Source: Aquicoccus porphyridii (GTDB lineage: Bacteria; Pseudomonadota; Alphaproteobacteria; Rhodobacterales; Rhodobacteraceae). Taken from it: DNA of 64,000 nt. This document shows positions 1-8,787 of the stretch, one piece after another; positions within the stretch are counted from its first letter, which is position 1, and every line of letters starts with the position of its first letter. A program made the position numbers and the translations under genes. Where the stretch lies: assembly GCF_008369105.1 (NCBI RefSeq), contig NZ_VINQ01000001.1, positions 496,001-560,000 on the forward strand, given 5' to 3'. The notes under the pieces are model-generated. The model was given only the letters and a program-made list of their open reading frames with translations. It did not search any database and was not told the DNA's origin.

Positions 1-2
1 AC

Positions 3-392
3 CTTTCGATCGTGCGCTATCTCTCGGATCGGGTCATGGTGATGTATCTCGGACATGTGGTCGAACTGGGCAGCACCGACGAGGTGTTCTCGCCCCCCTA
101 CCACCCCTATACCGAGGCGTTGCTTTCGGCGGTGCCCATTGCCGACACGCATGTCACAAAAAAACATATTGTTCTTGAAGGTGACATTCCCTCGGCGATG
201 AATCCGCCCAGCGGATGCCCGTTCCAGACGCGTTGCGGCTGGAAATCGCGGGTTCCGGACGGACTCTGCGAAAAAGAGGTGCCCCCGGTGCGCCAACTCA
301 AACCCGGCCATCAGATCAAGTGTCACCTCTCGGATGAAGAGCTTGCGACGATGGAGCCGGTCATCAAGCTCGGACAAGAGGCGGCCGAGTAA
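3..392 (+). CDS. Peptide-type ABC transporter ATP-binding protein, C-terminal part only
   Basis: This reading frame is already open at the window edge, so only about the last 129 residues are present; the Walker A and signature motifs lie outside. The visible part starts LSIVRYLSDRVMVMYLG, the typical stretch just after the H-loop of DppD/DppF/OppF-like ATPases, followed by VELGSTDEVF and the C-terminal oligopeptide-transporter extension with its cysteine-bearing SGCPFQTRC and LCEKEVPPV segments. Such subunits energise uptake of di- or oligopeptides or related solutes from the cytoplasmic face of the inner membrane. Substrate cannot be told from this fragment. A GTG at 12 is internal to the frame and is not the start. 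Confidence 0.85.
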   Translation, partial: LSIVRYLSDRVMVMYLGHVVELGSTDEVFSPPYHPYTEALLSAVPIADTHVTKKHIVLEGDIPSAMNPPSGCPFQTRCGWKSRVPDGLCEKEVPPVRQLKPGHQIKCHLSDEELATMEPVIKLGQEAAE

Positions 393-504
393 GCGTTCGG
401 CCAGAATTGAACGTGGGCCGCGCTTTTGCGCACGTTCTTTTTCGCTTGATAGTTGCAAACGCAACCATCAAACCGGAGATCAGCCAAGCAAAAGGACGCT
501 CAAC

Positions 505-1047
505 ATGAAGATCGAGAAAATTCACCACGTCGCCTATCGGTGCAAGGATGCCAAGGAAACCGTCGAATGGTATGGCAAGATGCTGAACATGGATTTCGTG
601 CTCGCCATCGCCGAGGATCATGTGCCCTCGACCCACGAACCCGACCCTTACATGCACGTCTTCCTCGATGCTGGAAACGGCAATGTTCTGGCCTTTTTCG
701 AACTGCCGACCAAGCCCGAAATGGGCCGGGACCCCAACACCCCCGAATGGGTGCAGCACATCGCGTTCAAGGTAAAAGACCGCGCGGAACTCGTTGAATT
801 CAAGGAACATCTTGAAGAAAAAGGCGTCGAGGTTCTGGGCGTGACCGACCACTCGATCTTTCACTCGATCTATTTCTTCGACCCCAATGGGCACCGGATC
901 GAACTGGCCTGCCCCGACCCCGAGGAAGACGCCATGCTGGCGCGTCTCAACGATGTGAAATGGGACATGCTCGAAGAATGGAGCCGCACCAGGAAGGCGC
1001 CGCAACATGCCGATTGGCTGCATGCAAAAGAGCTTGAAAAGAACTGA
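505..1047 (+). CDS. VOC family (glyoxalase/extradiol dioxygenase fold) protein
   Basis: A 180-residue protein with the paired beta-alpha-beta-beta-beta modules of the vicinal oxygen chelate superfamily. Candidate metal ligands are the histidine in IHHVAYRCKD near residue 8, the histidine in WVQHIAFKV near residue 86, and the glutamate in GHRIELACP near the end of the second module. The start at 505 is chosen because an AAAGGACG ribosome-binding site lies just upstream and the homologous N-terminus begins there; the longer upstream frame is non-coding in character. The C-terminus carries an acidic and then basic tail of about 40 residues. It follows the ABC ATPase gene by 112 bp and may share its transcript. 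The substrate is unknown; lactoylglutathione lyase or ring-cleaving activity is possible but not shown. Confidence 0.8.
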   Translation: MKIEKIHHVAYRCKDAKETVEWYGKMLNMDFVLAIAEDHVPSTHEPDPYMHVFLDAGNGNVLAFFELPTKPEMGRDPNTPEWVQHIAFKVKDRAELVEFKEHLEEKGVEVLGVTDHSIFHSIYFFDPNGHRIELACPDPEEDAMLARLNDVKWDMLEEWSRTRKAPQHADWLHAKELEKN

Positions 1048-1058
1048 GCGGAATCGAC

Positions 1059-1086
1059 ATCTGGGGCAGCGTCAGCTTCCCCAGAT
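1059..1086. terminator. Stem-loop between convergent genes
   Basis: Perfect 8-bp arms ATCTGGGG (1059-1066) and CCCCAGAT (1079-1086) surround a 12-nt loop. The structure overlaps the last codons and stop of the lytic transglycosylase gene and lies just past the stop of the plus-strand VOC gene, so it could end the plus-strand transcript. No strong T-run follows. Confidence 0.5.
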
Positions 1087-1659
1087 CACCTTCACGTAAT
1101 TTCGGGTCTCTTTATAGGGCGGTACCCCGCCATGTTTTTTGACCGCTTCCGGCCCCGCATTATAGGCCGCCAGCGCCAGACGCCATGACCCGAACTCGCG
1201 ATACTGCGCCATCAGGTAACGCGCGCCACCATCAAGGTTTTCATAAGGATCGTGCGGATTGACGCGCAACGCCCGCGCCGTTCCGGGCATGAGCTGCGCC
1301 AGCCCGATCGCGCCCTTGTGCGACAACGCCTTGACCTTCCAGCCCGATTCCTGCTGAACCAGCCGCAAGAACAGATCTTCCGGCACCCCGTGCCGCCGGG
1401 CCGCATCGCGCGCCATGGCCAGGTAGGGCCCCTTGTATGTGCCGGAATAGTCCTTGGCATCACCCCATTTCGATGGGGTGACAACACTGGGCGGTTGCAG
1501 GCGCACCGAAGCATTGTATTGCGATTTCGCGCGGGTATCGAGAACCTTGGTCTGCGACTTGAACAGCGTGCTTCGCGACTTGGTCGACAGGATATCCGCC
1601 GCCGCAGCATGCGGCATCGCCAAGGTCACAGCCGTGATCAGAACCAGAACTCTGCTCAT
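1072..1659 (-). CDS. Lytic murein transglycosylase, SLT domain
   Basis: A 195-residue exported protein. The N-terminus [20 protein letters not shown] is a clear signal peptide, which is why the start at 1659 is preferred over an ATG 33 bases upstream. The C-terminal half is an SLT (goose-lysozyme-like) domain: the catalytic glutamate is in LVQQESGW, followed by [13 protein letters not shown], the [12 protein letters not shown] segment and [13 protein letters not shown]. These enzymes cleave the MurNAc-GlcNAc bond of peptidoglycan to give 1,6-anhydro-MurNAc ends. An anmK gene that recycles that sugar lies about 7 kb away, though not in the same operon. It is convergent with the upstream VOC gene and divergent from ssb. 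Confidence 0.9.
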   Translation of the reverse strand: MSRVLVLITAVTLAMPHAAAADILSTKSRSTLFKSQTKVLDTRAKSQYNASVRLQPPSVVTPSKWGDAKDYSGTYKGPYLAMARDAARRHGVPEDLFLRLVQQESGWKVKALSHKGAIGLAQLMPGTARALRVNPHDPYENLDGGARYLMAQYREFGSWRLALAAYNAGPEAVKKHGGVPPYKETRNYVKVIWGS

Positions 1660-1856
1660 ATCGTCACCCGTCCCAAAACCGTCGTTCGGCAACCTTATAA
1701 ACAGTTTTCACGATTCTTCCAGATCGCGCGCCCACCACCGCCAGACCACCGGGATCGCGCGTCTTCACTGGGTTTACTCGCATTTTAGGCTTTTCTTAAC
1801 GGGTTCGGGATGATGTAAGCTGACAATGAAAAATTTGGATTCTGTGGGAGAAGACG

Positions 1857-2333
1857 ATGGCCGGCTCGGTGAACAAGGTTATTCTGATTGGCAACCTCGG
1901 TCGCGACCCTGAAACGCGTACCTTTCAGGACGGGGGCAAGCTGTGCAACCTGCGCATCGCGACGTCAGAAAACTGGAAAGACCGCAACACAGGCGAGCGC
2001 CGCGAACAGACCGAATGGCATTCTGTTGTCCTGCGTGGTGACGGGCTTGTCGGTGTCGCCGAAAAATACCTGCGCAAAGGGTCCAAGGTTTATATCGAAG
2101 GACAATTGCGAACCCGGAAATGGCAGGATCAGAGCGGCCAGGATCGATATTCGACCGAGGTTGTCGTGGGCTTTGGCGGCTCCATGGTCATGCTGGATGG
2201 GCGCGGCGAAGGCGGCGGCGGCAGCAGCGGGCAGTCAGGCGGCGACTATGGTGGCGGTAGCGGTGGCGGATACGACAGCGGACCTGGCAATAGTGGACCC
2301 GGCCAGAACTACGACGACGAAATCCCGTTCTGA
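1857..2333 (+). CDS. ssb: Single-stranded DNA-binding protein
   Basis: A 158-residue protein with the classical bacterial SSB layout: an N-terminal OB-fold of about 110 residues starting [19 protein letters not shown], a glycine/serine-rich flexible linker (residues about 118-150), and the acidic C-terminal tip DDEIPF that docks partner proteins. It coats ssDNA in replication, repair and recombination. The start is backed by GGGAGAAG at -12 to -5. Transcription is divergent from the lytic transglycosylase gene; the 197 bp between them must hold the promoter, and no LexA-type repeat was seen there by eye. A strong stem-loop follows the gene. Confidence 0.97.
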   Translation: MAGSVNKVILIGNLGRDPETRTFQDGGKLCNLRIATSENWKDRNTGERREQTEWHSVVLRGDGLVGVAEKYLRKGSKVYIEGQLRTRKWQDQSGQDRYSTEVVVGFGGSMVMLDGRGEGGGGSSGQSGGDYGGGSGGGYDSGPGNSGPGQNYDDEIPF

Positions 2334-2364
2334 GGCGTGCTGCGCTTGACCGATTTCTCCTATT

Positions 2365-2389
2365 CAAACGCCGCCCTTGGCGGCGTTTG
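2365..2389. terminator. Strong stem-loop between convergent ssb and erpA
   Basis: Perfect 11-bp arms CAAACGCCGCC (2365-2375) and GGCGGCGTTTG (2379-2389) with a CTT loop. It lies between the ends of two convergent genes and could serve both strands. There is no T-run on either side, so termination is inferred from position and stability. Confidence 0.65.
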
Positions 2390-2494
2390 CAACGCGCAGC
2401 ACGCTCGGAATAGCGGGTGAATCCATTTCCGCCCGCCACGTCCTAAATCACCCTTCAATGTTCCAAGAAGGACATGACGGATTGGTGAAACCGG

Positions 2495-2818
2495 TCAGAT
2501 CGAAAAGGATGTGCCACAGCCGCAGGAACTCGTCGCGTTCGGGTTGTCGATCACGAACCGCGCGCCGATCAATTCTTCCGAAAAGTCAATTGTGGCCCCG
2601 GAAAGAAACGGCAGGCTAACCTCATCAACCACGACTTTCTGACCCTTGCCTTCCAGAATAATGTCTTCCGGCGTCGGTGCGTCCAGGATGATGGAATACT
2701 GGAATCCCGAGCACCCGCCGCCCTCCACGGCCACGCGCAGGGCTTGCCCCTGATCCCCGGCCCCGATCTCGGCCAGCCGCTCAAATGCGCGTTCTGTCAC
2801 TTTAGGGGGAAGATTCAT
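2495..2818 (-). CDS. erpA: Iron-sulfur cluster insertion protein (A-type carrier)
   Basis: A 107-residue HesB/IscA/ErpA-family protein. The three cluster-ligating cysteines are present: Cys36 in GGGCSGFQY, and Cys99 and Cys101 in SSCGCGTSF near the C-terminus. A-type carriers receive Fe-S clusters from the assembly scaffold and hand them to apo-enzymes. The length and the EGGGCSGFQY motif fit ErpA better than IscA, but the subfamily assignment rests on motif reading only. It is divergent from dgt with 77 bp between starts and convergent with ssb. Confidence 0.9.
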   Translation of the reverse strand: MNLPPKVTERAFERLAEIGAGDQGQALRVAVEGGGCSGFQYSIILDAPTPEDIILEGKGQKVVVDEVSLPFLSGATIDFSEELIGARFVIDNPNATSSCGCGTSFSI

Positions 2819-2895
2819 CTTCGGTCTCCGCAGTTTAACTGTGTCGTTTCATACAATATACGTGCCCATAGACCCATCGACAAGAAGGCGGCCCA

Positions 2896-4050
2896 ATGAT
2901 GCACGATCCAGCCCCTTTTGCCACCCGCCCCGACAGGAGCCGCGGCAGGCTCTATCCAGAATCCGAGAGCGCGTTCCGAACCTGTTTTCAGCGCGATCGC
3001 GACAGGATCATTCACTCAAGCGCCTTCCGCCGCCTGAAACACAAGACGCAGGTTTTTGTCGAACATGAAGGCGATTATTTTCGCACCCGTCTCACGCATT
3101 CAATCGAGGTGGCGCAGGTGGCCCGCACCATCGCCGGTGCCCTTGGCCTCAACCAGGAATTGACCGAAGCCATCGCGCTGGCCCATGACTTGGGGCATAC
3201 CCCCTTCGGGCATACGGGAGAGGACGCGCTGAATGAACTCATGGAACCTCATGGCGGGTTCGATCACAACGCCCAGACGGTCAGAATCGTCACGACGCTT
3301 GAGCGGCATTACGCCGAATGGGACGGGCTCAACCTCAGTTGGGAAACCCTCGAAGGTATCGCCAAGCATAACGGCCCGATCGAGGGTGACGTGCCATATG
3401 CGCTGGCAGACTACAATGTCATTCATGATCTCGAACTCACAACCCACGCCGGTCCCGAAGCGCAGGTTGCGGCACTGGCCGACGACATCGCATATTCCAA
3501 TCACGATATTCACGACGGGTTACGCGCGAGCCTGTTCACGATGGAGGAACTGACGGAATTACCGATTCTTCGGGATTGTTTTCGCGAGGTGGACATGCGC
3601 TATCCCGGCCTCGCCCCCGACAGACGCCAGCACGAGGCCTTGCGACGGTTTTTTGGCAGTCTGGTCGAGGATGTAATCAACACAAGCCGTAATAATCTCG
3701 GCCAATTGAACCCAAAATGCGTCGAAGACATTCGCATGGCTGGCAAACCAATGGTTCAATTTTCACCGTCGCATTGGGAAAAACTGAAGCAAATCCGTGC
3801 TTTTCTCTTTCAACGCATGTATCGCGCACCGAGCGTGGTCGAAATGCGGCACAAGGTGACGGCCGTGATACACGATCTGTTCCCGCTCTACATGGCCCGA
3901 CCCGAGTTGCTGCCATCGGCGTGGCAGGCGGGCTTGGCGGACAACCGCGATGATCAAGCAATCGCCCGCCTCGTCGCGGATTACATCAGTGGCATGACGG
4001 ATAGATTTGCATTGCAGCAACATGACAAATTGATGGTTCAAGGCCGGTGA
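2896..4050 (+). CDS. dgt: Deoxyguanosinetriphosphate triphosphohydrolase-like protein
   Basis: A 384-residue HD-domain dNTPase of the Dgt type. Metal-site residues are visible as His68 in RTRLTHSIEVAQ and His97-Asp98 in ALAHDLGHTPFGH, with a later aspartate in LADDIAYSNHDIHD. The N-terminal RDRDRIIHSSAFRRLKHKTQVF motif is typical. The enzyme hydrolyses dNTPs to deoxynucleoside and tripolyphosphate, controlling pool sizes. Two ATG codons (2896 and 2899) could both serve as start; AAGAAGGCGG lies upstream. It is followed 63 bp later by exonuclease III on the same strand. Confidence 0.93.
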   Translation: MMHDPAPFATRPDRSRGRLYPESESAFRTCFQRDRDRIIHSSAFRRLKHKTQVFVEHEGDYFRTRLTHSIEVAQVARTIAGALGLNQELTEAIALAHDLGHTPFGHTGEDALNELMEPHGGFDHNAQTVRIVTTLERHYAEWDGLNLSWETLEGIAKHNGPIEGDVPYALADYNVIHDLELTTHAGPEAQVAALADDIAYSNHDIHDGLRASLFTMEELTELPILRDCFREVDMRYPGLAPDRRQHEALRRFFGSLVEDVINTSRNNLGQLNPKCVEDIRMAGKPMVQFSPSHWEKLKQIRAFLFQRMYRAPSVVEMRHKVTAVIHDLFPLYMARPELLPSAWQAGLADNRDDQAIARLVADYISGMTDRFALQQHDKLMVQGR

Positions 4051-4113
4051 ATAATCGACACTGATCGGGCAGCCCACGCCCGAGAGGAATGGTGGATAAC
4101 AAAGGACACATCC

Positions 4114-4893
4114 ATGAAAATCGCCTGTTTCAATATCAATGGCATCAAGGCCCGCATCGGGGCGCTGAGCGACTGGCTCGAAGAGGCCGATCCGGATGTC
4201 GCACTGCTTCAGGAGATCAAGTCGATCGACGAGAACTTCCCCCGTAGCCATTTCGAAGACATGGGATACACGGTCGAAACGCATGGGCAGAAATCGTTCA
4301 ACGGTGTGGCGATCCTGTCGAAACTGCCGCTTGAGGATGTGACATTCGGATTGCCCGGGGACGACGTAGATGAGCAGGCGCGCTGGATAGAGGCGACGGT
4401 GGTCGACAAGCGGGCGGTGCGGGTCTGCGGCCTCTATCTCCCCAATGGCAACCCGGTGCCGGGGCCAAAGTATGATTACAAGCTGGCATGGATGGAGCGC
4501 CTGTATGCGCGGGCGCAGGAATTGCTGCACAGCGAAGAGCCGTTCCTGATGGCTGGCGATTACAACGTCATCCCGCAAGACGAGGATGCGGCACGTCCTG
4601 AAGCCTGGGAAAAGGACGCGCTGGCCCTGCCAGATAGCCGCGCTGCCTATCGCCGGATCGTCAATCTTGGCCTGACAGATGCCTTCCGGACCGTGGAGCC
4701 TGGGTCGGGGCATTACACGTTCTGGGACTATCAGGCAGGCGCATGGAATCGAAATGATGGTATCCGCATCGACCACTTCCTGTTGAGCCCGCAATGCGCG
4801 GATCTGTTGCTGGAATGCCGGATCGACAAGGAGGTGCGCGGGCAAGAGAAGCCTTCGGATCACGTGCCGGTCTGGGTGCGGCTGAATGCCTGA
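4114..4893 (+). CDS. xthA: Exodeoxyribonuclease III
   Basis: A 259-residue exonuclease III/AP endonuclease of the EEP superfamily. Family residues are all visible: Asn7 in CFNINGIKAR, Glu34 in LLQEIK, the GDYNV motif with Asp149 and Asn151, and the terminal SDHVPV motif with Asp249 and His250. It cleaves DNA at abasic sites and degrades 3' ends in base-excision repair. Its end lies 3 bp from the end of the convergent pgi gene, so there is no room for a conventional terminator between them. Confidence 0.95.
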   Translation: MKIACFNINGIKARIGALSDWLEEADPDVALLQEIKSIDENFPRSHFEDMGYTVETHGQKSFNGVAILSKLPLEDVTFGLPGDDVDEQARWIEATVVDKRAVRVCGLYLPNGNPVPGPKYDYKLAWMERLYARAQELLHSEEPFLMAGDYNVIPQDEDAARPEAWEKDALALPDSRAAYRRIVNLGLTDAFRTVEPGSGHYTFWDYQAGAWNRNDGIRIDHFLLSPQCADLLLECRIDKEVRGQEKPSDHVPVWVRLNA

Positions 4894-4896
4894 TCC

Positions 4897-6525
4897 CTAC
4901 TTGGGCGCGCGCAGGTAGGCCGCCAGAAGCCCGGTCGATTGGTTCATATCCTCCGGCGGGGCTTTGCCCGCCACCAGCGGTTCGAGCCGCTTGGCCAGTT
5001 CCTTGCCAAGCTCCACCCCCCACTGATCGAAAGAGTTGAGACCGAGGATGACCCCCTCCACAAACACGCGGTGTTCGTAAAGCGCAAGGATCTGCCCCAG
5101 AACACGCGGCGTGAGACGTGGATAGGCCAAGGTCGTCGATGGACGGTTACCTTCGAAAACGCGCTGTTCAGCCTGAGCCATAAGCTTATCGCCCGAAAAC
5201 CCCATTGAAGCGGCAATTTCGCGTGCGTCGGAAAGGCTGCGCCCCGTCATCAGCGCCTCCGATTGAGCAAGGCAATTGGCCACAAGCAAGCGATGGTGAT
5301 GGGCCAGATCGGGTTCATACCCCTCGGCGCCGATCATGAATTCGCAGGGCACGATTTCGGTGCCCTGATGAAGAAGTTGGAAAAAAGCATGCTGCCCGTT
5401 GGTGCCCGGCTCACCCCAGACAATTGGGCCCGAACCGTGCGGCAGGGATTGACCGTCCTGTGCGGCGCGCTTGCCATTGCTTTCCATTTCCAGTTGCTGG
5501 AGATAGGCGGGAAGTCGGGCGAGGCGATGCTCATAAGGCAGCACGGCCCGTGTCTGAAAACTCATGCCCTGATGATGCCAAAGCCCGACAAGAGCCAACA
5601 ACACCGGCAGATTGTCAGCAAGTGAAGCGGTGCGGAAATGCGTGTCCATCGCAGCGCCACCTGCAAGAAACTCGGTAAAATCCTTGGGGCCGATGGCAAT
5701 CATCAGCGACAGGCCGATTGGCCCCCACACGGAATAGCGCCCGCCCACCCAATCTTCGAATCCAAAGACCCGCTCGGGCGGGATACCGAACTCTGCAACC
5801 AGATCGGTAGCCGAGGAGAGCGCCACGCATTGCGCCGCCGGATCGGCCAAGGAAACCGACATCCAGTTGAGGATGCTGGCGGCATTGGTCATGGTTTCTA
5901 TGGTGGTAAAGGTCTTGGAGGCGATGATGACGAGCGTGGTCGCTGGATCGAGCCCATCCAGCACATCGGCAAGATCGGCGGAATCTACGTTCGAAACGAA
6001 ATGACAGCGCGGCCCGTCGTGAAATGGAGTGAGCGCGCGGGTGGCCATGGCCGGGCCGAGATCGGAACCACCGATACCAACATTGATCACATCGGTGATC
6101 GCCCCCCCCTGCCCCTTGAACCGACCTGCCCGGACATCGCGAGCAAAGGCTTTCATCCGCTCGAGCGTGTCAAGAACCCCGGGCATCACGTCCTCGCCAT
6201 CGAGCATGACTGGCACGCCGGAAAGGTTGCGCAGCGCGGTATGTAGAACGGCACGATCTTCAGAGCCGTTGATCCGCGCACCCGAGAACATCGCATCGCG
6301 CATCGACTCGACCCGGGCAGCGCGAGCCAATCCCAAAAGCGCCTCACGGGCCGCGCCGTCGATATGAGTCTTGGAATAGTCGAACAGCATTCCGAGAGCC
6401 CGGGCGGAAAAATGCATCGCGCGATCCGAATCATCGAACAGATCGGCGATGCGCCGTGTGCGGGCCCTGTCGGCCTCGGCAAAAAACGACGCCCAGGCCG
6501 CGTCAAGATCAGGATGCGCGCTCAT
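4897..6525 (-). CDS. pgi: Glucose-6-phosphate isomerase
   Basis: A 542-residue protein with full-length PGI features: GIGGSDLGPAMA in the first sugar-isomerase domain, the SKTFTTIETMTN phosphate-binding loop, the signature DWVGGRYSVWGPIGLS, MESNGKR with the catalytic glutamate, GTNGQHAFFQLLHQG with the ring-opening histidine, and NSFDQWGVELGK with the C-terminal lysine. It interconverts glucose-6-phosphate and fructose-6-phosphate. It is the last gene of a three-gene minus-strand operon and its start overlaps the stop of pgl by 4 bases (ATGA), implying translational coupling. Confidence 0.97.
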   Translation of the reverse strand: MSAHPDLDAAWASFFAEADRARTRRIADLFDDSDRAMHFSARALGMLFDYSKTHIDGAAREALLGLARAARVESMRDAMFSGARINGSEDRAVLHTALRNLSGVPVMLDGEDVMPGVLDTLERMKAFARDVRAGRFKGQGGAITDVINVGIGGSDLGPAMATRALTPFHDGPRCHFVSNVDSADLADVLDGLDPATTLVIIASKTFTTIETMTNAASILNWMSVSLADPAAQCVALSSATDLVAEFGIPPERVFGFEDWVGGRYSVWGPIGLSLMIAIGPKDFTEFLAGGAAMDTHFRTASLADNLPVLLALVGLWHHQGMSFQTRAVLPYEHRLARLPAYLQQLEMESNGKRAAQDGQSLPHGSGPIVWGEPGTNGQHAFFQLLHQGTEIVPCEFMIGAEGYEPDLAHHHRLLVANCLAQSEALMTGRSLSDAREIAASMGFSGDKLMAQAEQRVFEGNRPSTTLAYPRLTPRVLGQILALYEHRVFVEGVILGLNSFDQWGVELGKELAKRLEPLVAGKAPPEDMNQSTGLLAAYLRAPK

Positions 6526-7196
6526 TCAGGGGCCCAGTGAACAGTGAGCCCGTCCATGACGGCCGCGATCGGGGCCTCGTCGGGTGACAGATGCATGCCG
6601 CGTTCGAGGGCCGCGCGCTTGCGCTGACCGGTGATCACGAGATGCTTGGAGATCGCAGCATCCAGCACGCGCGCACTGAGCGTGACTCGGGTTTCGGGTG
6701 CGGCGGGCGTCCGGATCGGCACGAGAACCGGGGCGTCGGCGGCCAAGGCATCCTTCAACCCCTCCGCCCCGGGAAAGAGCGAAGCGCAATGCATGTCCGC
6801 CCCCATTCCGAGCAATAGCAGCGAAATCGGCTGACAGGAGACGAGCATGGATTCGAGCTCGGTCAACACATCCTCCGGCTTTTCCGCAGGGGCATAAAGC
6901 GGATGAAAGACTGCGGCGGTGGCCCTATCGGTCAGGAGCCGTTCCCGCACCAGTCTTGCGTTGGAACGCGGATCATCCTCGGGTAGCCAGCGTTCATCGG
7001 TGAGGAAGACATCAACACGCGACCAGTCGAGATCGGCGGCACATAGATTGTCGAAAACCGGTCCCGGTGTTTCGCCGCCCGGCACAGCGAAAGATACGCG
7101 CTCTTCGTGAAAGAGCATGTTCTCGAGCTCACCCGCCAACACGTTGGCAAGATCAATCGCCATCATCTCGGCATCGGCATAGTCGATGAATTTCAT
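6522..7196 (-). CDS. pgl: 6-phosphogluconolactonase
   Basis: A 224-residue protein of the NagB/Pgl superfamily. The diagnostic segments are AVPGGETPGPVFDNL near the N-terminus, FLTDERWLPEDDPRSNARLVRERL in the middle and LLLGMGADMHCASLFPG. It hydrolyses 6-phosphogluconolactone to 6-phosphogluconate. It overlaps zwf upstream and pgi downstream by 4 bases each, so zwf, pgl and pgi are almost certainly one transcript. In this group the product mainly feeds the Entner-Doudoroff route; edd and eda are not in the window. Confidence 0.95.
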   Translation of the reverse strand: MKFIDYADAEMMAIDLANVLAGELENMLFHEERVSFAVPGGETPGPVFDNLCAADLDWSRVDVFLTDERWLPEDDPRSNARLVRERLLTDRATAAVFHPLYAPAEKPEDVLTELESMLVSCQPISLLLLGMGADMHCASLFPGAEGLKDALAADAPVLVPIRTPAAPETRVTLSARVLDAAISKHLVITGQRKRAALERGMHLSPDEAPIAAVMDGLTVHWAPE

Positions 7197-8647
7197 TCCC
7201 TGATCTCCCGCCAGCGTCGTCCATCGCGATGCATGAGCGCCAAGGCATCCTCCGGGCCAGTGCTGCCTGACTCGTATGGCAATGGTCTTTCACCCTTTTC
7301 TTCCCATTGAGCAATGATCGGATCAGTCCACCGCCATGCCGCCTCGACTTCGTCGCCGCGCATGAAGAGGGTCTGATTGCCGCGGATCACATCCATGATC
7401 AGCCGCTCATAGGCGTCGGGGACCAGTTCGGCCCCGGGGCCAAGCGTTTCCGCAAAGGACATGTCGAGCGGTACATCAATGAGCCGCATCCCGCCCGGGC
7501 CCGGCTCCTTGATGGTCACGCCCAGTTCGATCCCTTCATTGGGCTGCAACACAATGGTCAGGATATTGGCATGTCGTCCGGCATCGGCACCAAAGATCGA
7601 ATGCGGCGCATCCTTGAACACCACTGCGATTTCCGAGGTGCGCGCCCTGAGCCGCTTGCCGGTGCGCAGGTAGAAAGGCGTTCCAGCCCAACGCCAGTTG
7701 CCGATCCCGGTCTTGAGCGCGACAAAGCTTTCGGTGGTCGACTCCGAATTGCCCACATCATCGAGGTAGCCGGGTTTGTCCTCACCCGCCTCGTATTGGC
7801 CACGCACGATATCATCGAGAACGACGGTATCGAGTGCGCGGATCACCTTGAGTTTCTCATCACGCACCGCGTCGGGTTCGAACTTGGCGGGCGGCTCCAT
7901 CGCAATGAGGCAAAGAAGCTGCATCATGTGATTCTGCATCATGTCGCGCATGGCACCTGCGCGATCGTAAAACTCTTCGCGGCCCGCCACGCCCATGGAT
8001 TCTGCCACGGTGATCTGGATGTGATCGACATACTGACTGTTCCAGAGCGGTTCGAACAGCATGTTCGCAAACCGGATCGCCATCAGGTTCTGCACGGTCT
8101 CTTTGCCGAGATAGTGATCGATCCGGTAGATTTGGGTTTCGTCAAAATGGCGTGCCAACATGGTGTTGAGTTCACGAGCCGAGGCGAGATCATGGCCAAA
8201 CGGCTTTTCCACCACGATTCTTGTTTCACCGGATGCCATGCCGTGGCGATGCAATCGCTCGGCCAGATCGGCGAACAACTGCGGGCCAACCGAGAAATAG
8301 AAGGCCCTTACGCGATCGGCGTGAATGATCCGCGCCAAGGCCTCCCAGCCTTCATCCCCTCTTGCGTCGAGCTTGATATAACGCACACGATCACAAAAGG
8401 TATCAATCGCGCCGTCCTCGCACAATGTCACGGGAGCGAATTCGAGGATCGTATCGCGTACAAAGGCACGATACCCCGCATCGTCAAACTCCGACCGCGC
8501 CGCGCCTATGATGTTCGCCTCGTCAGGGATTTGCCCGGCACAGAAACGACGATAAAGCGCCGGCAGGATCTTGCGCCGGGCCAGATCGCCAGTACCACCA
8601 AATACCACGAGGTCGAAGGGATCGACCGGAATCACACGTGTCACCAT
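7193..8647 (-). CDS. zwf: Glucose-6-phosphate 1-dehydrogenase
   Basis: A 484-residue enzyme oxidising glucose-6-phosphate to the lactone with NAD(P). The Rossmann motif is in VVFGGTGDLARRKILPALY, the catalytic region is RIDHYLGKETVQNL and the substrate-binding VVEKPFGHD precedes it. The start at 8647 (MVTRVIPVDPF) is preferred: AGGGGA lies 7 bases upstream, and the 68 residues that a longer frame would add do not resemble the family. It is the first gene of the zwf-pgl-pgi operon. The 140 bp between this start and the end of anmK should hold the promoter. Confidence 0.97.
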   Translation of the reverse strand: MVTRVIPVDPFDLVVFGGTGDLARRKILPALYRRFCAGQIPDEANIIGAARSEFDDAGYRAFVRDTILEFAPVTLCEDGAIDTFCDRVRYIKLDARGDEGWEALARIIHADRVRAFYFSVGPQLFADLAERLHRHGMASGETRIVVEKPFGHDLASARELNTMLARHFDETQIYRIDHYLGKETVQNLMAIRFANMLFEPLWNSQYVDHIQITVAESMGVAGREEFYDRAGAMRDMMQNHMMQLLCLIAMEPPAKFEPDAVRDEKLKVIRALDTVVLDDIVRGQYEAGEDKPGYLDDVGNSESTTESFVALKTGIGNWRWAGTPFYLRTGKRLRARTSEIAVVFKDAPHSIFGADAGRHANILTIVLQPNEGIELGVTIKEPGPGGMRLIDVPLDMSFAETLGPGAELVPDAYERLIMDVIRGNQTLFMRGDEVEAAWRWTDPIIAQWEEKGERPLPYESGSTGPEDALALMHRDGRRWREIRE

Positions 8648-8787
8648 TGTCGGGTCCCCTGATTTCGCGTTTGGACTTGGATACGCACGAGACAGCCTGC
8701 CTTGGCTGACGCCGACTTTAACATGCCGCAGTTGGTTCTCAATGGGTTTGCTGCATGCGCAAAATGAACAGGCCGCACCGGTTGATC

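Noticed and set aside
1660-1856. LexA/SOS operator upstream of ssb
   Set aside because: No GTTC-N7-GTTC or GAAC-N7-GAAC type repeat found by eye.
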